From an uncultured Bacteroidales bacterium (lineage in GTDB: Bacteria > Bacteroidota > Bacteroidia > Bacteroidales > FEN-979): a stretch of DNA of 64,000 nt. The notes under the pieces are model-generated. The model made no database searches. It saw only the letters and a program-made list of their open reading frames with translations, and was not told the origin of the DNA. Below, one piece after another: positions 58,356-64,000 of this stretch (position 1 is its first letter; each line of letters opens with the position of its first letter). Location: positions 1-64,000 of the forward strand of contig CAIYJU010000011.1 in NCBI GenBank assembly GCA_903926565.1. Reading direction: 5' to 3'. The position numbers and the translations under genes were made by a program.

Positions 58356-59777
58356 TTAATATCGATAATGTTCCGGCTTGTATGGACCGTCGGGGTTAAC
58401 ATTAAGATAATCTGCCTGTTCTTTTGTGAGTTTCGTCAATTTCACGCCGATTTGCTCCAGGTGCAGGCGGGCAACCTCCTCATCCAGTCTCTTTGGCAGG
58501 CGATAAACAGCCACTTCATAATTGTGCTGCCATAAATCCAGCTGTGCCAGTGTTTGATTGGTGAACGAGTTCGACATGACGAACGACGGGTGTCCGGTTG
58601 CACATCCGAGGTTGACCAGGCGTCCTTCGGCGAGCAGGTAGATACACCTGCCGTCAGGGTAAACATACTTATCAACCTGTGGCTTGATATTGATCATTTT
58701 GATACCAGGCCAGTTGGTAAGTTGTTCCACCTGGATTTCATTGTCGAAATGTCCGATATTGCAAACAATAGCCTGGTCTTTCATCTGCGAAAGATGTTTC
58801 GCTGTGATGACATCTTTATTGCCGGTGGTTGTAACATAAATGTTGCCTTCGGCAAGCGCATCTTCGATCGTGCTGACCTCAAATCCTTCCATCGCAGCCT
58901 GAAGGGCGCAAATGGGATCAATTTCGGTAACGATCACGCGTGCTCCGTAGGAACGCATTGAATGGGCACATCCTTTGCCAACATCACCGTAGCCCAGTAC
59001 CACCACGACTTTTCCGGCAATCATCACATCGGTTGCGCGTTTGATTCCATCAGCAAGTGATTCGCGGCAACCATACAAGTTGTCGAATTTCGATTTAGTT
59101 ACAGAATCATTCACATTGATGGCGGGTACAAGCAAGGCTCCCTTTTCTTTCATCTGGTACAAACGATGCACACCGGTGGTTGTTTCTTCAGAAACCCCTT
59201 TCCATTCTGCAACTGTTCTGCTCCACCTTGTTTTATCTTCGACATAAATCTCCTGCAGTTGTTTCATAAAAGCCTTTTCATCGGCATTTTCAGCAGGAAT
59301 TTTCAGCAATTCAGGGTTCTTTTCAATCTCAAATCCTTTGTGGATCATCATGGTAGCATCACCACCATCATCAACAATCAGGTTCGGTCCTTTACCTTCA
59401 GGAAAACAAAGCGCCATATTGGTACACCACCAATATTCATCAAGGGTCTCCCCTTTCCATGCAAAAACCGGGATTCCTTTTGCAGCAATGGCAGCAGCAG
59501 CATGATCCTGTGTAGAGAAAATATTGCAGCTGGCCCAGCGAACATCGGCACCAAGTTCAATTAAAGTCTCAATAAGCACTGCAGTTTGGATTGTCATATG
59601 CAGCGAGCCACTGATACGCGCTCCTTTCAAAGGCTTTTCAGCCGAATATTTTTTACGGATTGCCATGAGTCCAGGCATCTCCTTTTCGGCAATTTCAATC
59701 TCTTTTCTGCCCCATTCTGCAAGGGACATATCGGCAACTTTATATTTCATACTGGCCGTCATTGCAATGTTTTCCAT
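58356..59777 (-). CDS. ahcY: Adenosylhomocysteinase
   Basis: '[39 protein letters not shown]', '[36 protein letters not shown]', C-term '[10 protein letters not shown]'. Confidence 0.97.
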   Translation of the reverse strand: MENIAMTASMKYKVADMSLAEWGRKEIEIAEKEMPGLMAIRKKYSAEKPLKGARISGSLHMTIQTAVLIETLIELGADVRWASCNIFSTQDHAAAAIAAKGIPVFAWKGETLDEYWWCTNMALCFPEGKGPNLIVDDGGDATMMIHKGFEIEKNPELLKIPAENADEKAFMKQLQEIYVEDKTRWSRTVAEWKGVSEETTTGVHRLYQMKEKGALLVPAINVNDSVTKSKFDNLYGCRESLADGIKRATDVMIAGKVVVVLGYGDVGKGCAHSMRSYGARVIVTEIDPICALQAAMEGFEVSTIEDALAEGNIYVTTTGNKDVITAKHLSQMKDQAIVCNIGHFDNEIQVEQLTNWPGIKMINIKPQVDKYVYPDGRCIYLLAEGRLVNLGCATGHPSFVMSNSFTNQTLAQLDLWQHNYEVAVYRLPKRLDEEVARLHLEQIGVKLTKLTKEQADYLNVNPDGPYKPEHYRY

Positions 59778-59905
59778 GTTTCCGGATGTTAGTTATGATG
59801 CGTAATAGTCATTCCACTTAATTGGGCGGCAAAAGTACGAAAAATATCAATATCAGGATGTGTTATTGTCGTATTTTTGTCCCGAATAAAAAACAATCAG
59901 CATCT

Positions 59906-60544
59906 ATGCCCTTTTTACGGGAAATCACGCCTGGTATCGGAATCCGCGCTGGAATCTGGCAAATCACAGAGTCCGAAGAGACCCTGCTGGGCATGGTAAA
60001 CTTAAGCTCATCAGAAACAGCAACTTACGCCTCTTTTGGCAATGAATTACGGAAAAGGCAATGGCTGGCTTATCGCATTTTACTTAAACATTTGCTGACA
60101 CCCCAATCATCTGATATCATATATGATTTACATGGCAAACCATTTCTCAGGTCAGGGAGTCACTGCATTTCGGTATCCCATGCCGGCGAACTGGCTGCCG
60201 TGGTTTGCAGCCCGCTGCATCCTGCGGGTATCGATATTGAAAAAATAAAAGATCGGGTCATACGTGTAAAAGAGCGGTTTCTCCAGGAAAAAGAGTTAAA
60301 GGTTCTCCCGGCAGAGAACCATCTTGAACAATTGTATGTATACTGGGGCGGAAAGGAAGCTCTCTACAAACTACATGGCAAACCGGATGTTGATTTCAGA
60401 AATGACATCTATATTCATCCATTTGATTACCTTTGCATTACCAATAAGCATGGCAGGGCGACGTTAACAGTTGGCAGTCACTCAAAAGATTACGAACTGT
60501 TTTATCAGAAAATCGGCGAATACATGCTGGTTATAGCATATTAA
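59906..60544 (+). CDS. 4'-phosphopantetheinyl transferase superfamily protein
   Basis: 'CISVSHAGELAAVVCSPLHPAGIDIEKIKDRVIRVKERFL...YWGGKEALYKLHG' PPTase motifs; start refined to ATG 59906. Confidence 0.9.
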   Translation: MPFLREITPGIGIRAGIWQITESEETLLGMVNLSSSETATYASFGNELRKRQWLAYRILLKHLLTPQSSDIIYDLHGKPFLRSGSHCISVSHAGELAAVVCSPLHPAGIDIEKIKDRVIRVKERFLQEKELKVLPAENHLEQLYVYWGGKEALYKLHGKPDVDFRNDIYIHPFDYLCITNKHGRATLTVGSHSKDYELFYQKIGEYMLVIAY

Positions 60545-60554
60545 ATGAAATATA

Positions 60555-63500
60555 ATGACGAATGATATTTATCAAACGATTAAATCAAGGGTTCTTGTAC
60601 TTGACGGTGCGATGGGAACCATGGTTCAACGTTACAAGCTGGATGAGTCGGATTTTCGGGGTGAACGGTTCAAAGCATTCCCTTATAACCTGAAGGGGAA
60701 CAATGACCTTCTGGTTCTGACAAAACCGGAAGTTATCCGCGAGATCCACGAAGCATACCTTGAAGCGGGGGCCGACATCATCGAAACGGACACGTTCAAT
60801 GCAAACCGGATTTCTCTTTCCGATTATCATCTTGAGGATCTGGCATATGAGCTAAACCTTGCTGCCGCCATTCTGGCAAAGGAAGCAACTGCTAAATTTA
60901 CCCGGTTAGCTTCTGACAAGCCACGCTGGGTTGCAGGATCAATTGGCCCCACAAGCAAGACAGCTTCAATGTCGCCTGATGTTCAAAACCCCGCATTTCG
61001 GGCGGTAAGTTTTGACAATCTTTATCATGCATACCGCGAACAGGCCAGGGGTCTCCTGGATGGTGGTGCCGACATACTGATGGTTGAAACCATTTTTGAC
61101 ACCCTGAACGCCAAGGCCGCCCTGATCGCCGTTTTTGACGAAATTGCAGAAAGAGCCGGCTCCAATTTCCCCGATCCTGCATCACGGATTCCTGTCATTG
61201 CCAGTGTCACTATTTCCGACAACAGCGGACGTACCCTTTCCGGTCAGACACTCGAAGCATTTCTGTTTTCCATCATTCATTTCGATCTCTTTGCTGTTGG
61301 AATCAATTGTTCATTGGGCGCAGAAGAACTCAGGCCTTATATTGAAGAATTGTCAGCGAAGGCACCATTTCCGGTTATCGCTTATCCCAATGCAGGTTTG
61401 CCGAACCAGTTTGGTGAATATGATCAATCACCAACCGAAATGGCAGGGTATATTAAAGATTTTCTGGAGAACCGTTTTGTCAACCTTGTTGGTGGTTGTT
61501 GCGGTACAAATCCGGAGCATATCCGCAAATTTGCAGACCTTGCAAAAAATGCGCCGGTCCGTCTTGTTCCGGAAAGGGCCCACGAACTGAGGCTGAGCGG
61601 ACTTGAACCCCTGACCATATTCAAAGGGAGTAATTTTATCAATATCGGGGAGCGCACCAATGTAAGTGGCTCAAGAAAATTTGCGAGGCTGATCAAGGAA
61701 GATAAATATGAAGAGGCGTTGTCTGTTGCCCGGCAACAGGTGGAAAGTGGTGCCCAGGTAATTGACATCAGCATGGATGAAGCCATGCTGGATGCAGAAA
61801 AAGCAATGGTGAACTTTCTCAACATGGTGGCATCCGACCCTGATGTATCGAAAGTGCCTATCATGATCGACTCTTCAAAGTTTTCGGTTATCCATGCAGG
61901 ATTAAAATGTATTCAGGGTAAGCCGATCGTTAATTCGATCAGTTTGAAGGAGGGAGAGGATGCATTCAGGGAACACGCCACCCTTTTGCGCAAATTCGGA
62001 GCAGCCACTGTGATCATGGCCTTTGATGAAGAAGGTCAGGCCACGACACTCGACCGTCGTATCGCCATCGCCTCCCGGGCATACCGCATCCTGACCCGGG
62101 AATTGAATTTTCCACCCGAAGATATCATTTTTGATCCCAACATCCTTACGGTAGCTACCGGAATTGATGAGCATTCCAACTATGCTGTTGAATTTTTACA
62201 TGCAGTTAAATGGATCAAAGAAAACCTTCCGTATGCCCATGTCAGCGGAGGTATCAGCAACCTCTCCTTCTCATTTCGCGGCAATGACCCGCTGCGTGAA
62301 TCGATGCATTCTGCATTTCTTTATCATGCCATTAAAGCAGGGCTGGATATGGGTATTGTGAATGCCGGGGCACTGCCCGTATATGATGAAATTCCGAAGA
62401 TGCTCCTGAAACTGGTGGAAGATGTCATCCTGAACCGCCGGAAGGACAGTACCGAGCGTTTGCTTGCTTATGCAGACCAGGTAACTGATTCAGGAAAAAA
62501 GGTGGAGACAGAGGCAGAATGGAGGGCACTTCCGGTTGTGGAGAGACTCAGACATTCACTGGTAAAAGGCAATGCAGAATTCATTGACCAGGACATTGAC
62601 GAAGCCATGCCGCTGTTTAACCTCGCCCTGAAGATCATTGAAGGCCCGCTGATGGATGGAATGAACCAGGTAGGCGACCTTTTTGGAAGCGGCAAGATGT
62701 TTCTTCCCCAGGTAGTTAAAAGTGCGCGGGTGATGAAGAAGGCAGTTGCCAGGCTTACCCCCCGGCTCGAGGCAGAAAAAGCAGAACTGAAAGGATCTCC
62801 GAGGAATAACGGGAAAGTTCTTCTTGCAACCGTAAAAGGGGATGTCCACGACATTGGCAAAAACATCGTCGGCGTAGTGCTCGCCTGCAACAATTACGAG
62901 GTGATTGACCTGGGCGTGATGATCCCTGCCGACAAAATTCTTGCTGCCGCCCGTGAACATCAGGTTGATATTGTAGGCCTCAGCGGCCTTATCACCCCTT
63001 CTCTCGAGGAGATGGTACATGTGGCCAAAGAGATGGAGCGCCAAAAATTCACGATCCCTTTGCTCATCGGCGGAGCAACCACTTCCGACATCCATACGGC
63101 AGTCAAAATTGAGCCGTTCTATTCTCAGTCAGTGATTCATGTAAAGGATGCTTCCAAAGCTGTCGGAGTGGTATCAAACCTGCTTTCGGCGGAAGTTAAG
63201 AAGGATTTTACCGAATCCATCAGAAAAAAATACGAGGGAATCCGCAACACGTATGATAAAAAAGCTGATTATTCCTATCTGCCGCTGCAGGATGCCCGTA
63301 AAAACAAATTGAAAATCGACTGGGCGGCTACTCAAATTTACAAACCCCAATTCACCGGGAGCAAAGTGTTTTTTGATTATTCCCTGGAAGAAATCGCAAA
63401 ATACATTGACTGGACCTTCTTTTTCCATGCCTGGAAAATGAACGGTAAATACCCGGCAATCCTTACAGATCCTGTCAAGGGAGCCGAGGCGACAAAGTTA

Positions 63501-64000
63501 TTCAATGATGCCGGGCGTCTTCTCAAAGAAATCACCGGAAAGAAGATGCTGATTGCCAGAGGAATTATCGGTATTTACCCTTGTAATTCAATCGGTGATG
63601 ATATTGAAGTATATGATGATGAGAAATGTACGAACCTCTTAACCACCTTTCGGTTCCTTCGCAACCAGCAACTAAAAGATCCCGGTCAGCCAAACTTGTG
63701 CCTGGCCGATTACATTGCACCGAAGGGATCGGGACTGGTGGATTATATCGGAGGCTTTGCTGTGACCGCCGGCCTGGGTGTTGAAGAATGGGCCAATCGA
63801 TTCGAACGGGAGCTGGATGATTACAATGCCATTTTAATTAAAATTCTTGCAGACCGGCTTGCAGAAGCATTTGCGGAACTGATGCATGAGCGGATCCGCA
63901 AGGAATTCTGGGGCTATGCCAAAGATGAACAACTCGATGTGTTTTCGATGATTCGCGAAGAGTACCAGGGCATCCGGCCTGCACCCGGATATCCCGCCTG
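60555..64000 (+). CDS. metH: Cobalamin-dependent methionine synthase (partial, runs off right edge)
   Basis: Manual translation from ATG 60555: [36 protein letters not shown]...; '[11 protein letters not shown]', '[18 protein letters not shown]', '[31 protein letters not shown]', ends in frame at '[10 protein letters not shown]' of the activation domain. Absent from ORF track because open at edge. Confidence 0.96.
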   Translation, partial: MTNDIYQTIKSRVLVLDGAMGTMVQRYKLDESDFRGERFKAFPYNLKGNNDLLVLTKPEVIREIHEAYLEAGADIIETDTFNANRISLSDYHLEDLAYELNLAAAILAKEATAKFTRLASDKPRWVAGSIGPTSKTASMSPDVQNPAFRAVSFDNLYHAYREQARGLLDGGADILMVETIFDTLNAKAALIAVFDEIAERAGSNFPDPASRIPVIASVTISDNSGRTLSGQTLEAFLFSIIHFDLFAVGINCSLGAEELRPYIEELSAKAPFPVIAYPNAGLPNQFGEYDQSPTEMAGYIKDFLENRFVNLVGGCCGTNPEHIRKFADLAKNAPVRLVPERAHELRLSGLEPLTIFKGSNFINIGERTNVSGSRKFARLIKEDKYEEALSVARQQVESGAQVIDISMDEAMLDAEKAMVNFLNMVASDPDVSKVPIMIDSSKFSVIHAGLKCIQGKPIVNSISLKEGEDAFREHATLLRKFGAATVIMAFDEEGQATTLDRRIAIASRAYRILTRELNFPPEDIIFDPNILTVATGIDEHSNYAVEFLHAVKWIKENLPYAHVSGGISNLSFSFRGNDPLRESMHSAFLYHAIKAGLDMGIVNAGALPVYDEIPKMLLKLVEDVILNRRKDSTERLLAYADQVTDSGKKVETEAEWRALPVVERLRHSLVKGNAEFIDQDIDEAMPLFNLALKIIEGPLMDGMNQVGDLFGSGKMFLPQVVKSARVMKKAVARLTPRLEAEKAELKGSPRNNGKVLLATVKGDVHDIGKNIVGVVLACNNYEVIDLGVMIPADKILAAAREHQVDIVGLSGLITPSLEEMVHVAKEMERQKFTIPLLIGGATTSDIHTAVKIEPFYSQSVIHVKDASKAVGVVSNLLSAEVKKDFTESIRKKYEGIRNTYDKKADYSYLPLQDARKNKLKIDWAATQIYKPQFTGSKVFFDYSLEEIAKYIDWTFFFHAWKMNGKYPAILTDPVKGAEATKLFNDAGRLLKEITGKKMLIARGIIGIYPCNSIGDDIEVYDDEKCTNLLTTFRFLRNQQLKDPGQPNLCLADYIAPKGSGLVDYIGGFAVTAGLGVEEWANRFERELDDYNAILIKILADRLAEAFAELMHERIRKEFWGYAKDEQLDVFSMIREEYQGIRPAPGYPA

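Overview
This 64-kb window is chromosomal sequence from a Bacteroidota bacterium. Evidence: Bacteroidota-type -7 boxes (TAnnTTTG) upstream of several genes, type IX secretion (T9SS) components PorP/SprF, PorW/SprE and PorV, and secreted proteins with T9SS C-terminal sorting domains. It is densely coding and mostly housekeeping: rseP, dxr, folE, fabD, galE, rfbB, greA, purF-like, ahcY and metH. Two genes run off the window edges and are missing from the ORF track: a PorP/SprF-like gene at the left and metH at the right. No rRNA, tRNA, CRISPR array, prophage or transposase was recognised. Main points for follow-up: (1) a selenium cassette, mnmH/selU overlapping a NifS-SelD fusion whose linker is encoded by two back-to-back 7-bp tandem duplications; (2) a ~155-bp composite element at the 3' end of fabD, with two perfect 22-bp palindromes differing only by two compensatory base-pair changes and five 19-bp tandem units between them, one palindrome being translated as the FabD C-terminus; (3) a start/stop-overlapping pair of a Cys-rich lipoprotein and a MauE/DoxX-thioredoxin-like fusion; (4) two ECF-sigma/anti-sigma-like modules in tandem, one with an apparent inner-membrane/outer-membrane-barrel fusion; (5) a Rieske-like lipoprotein lacking both His ligands; (6) a TonB receptor / 1,445-aa surface protein / PorV cluster. 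I did not find a single clear-cut new defence or mobile system. All family calls come from motif reading without database searches.
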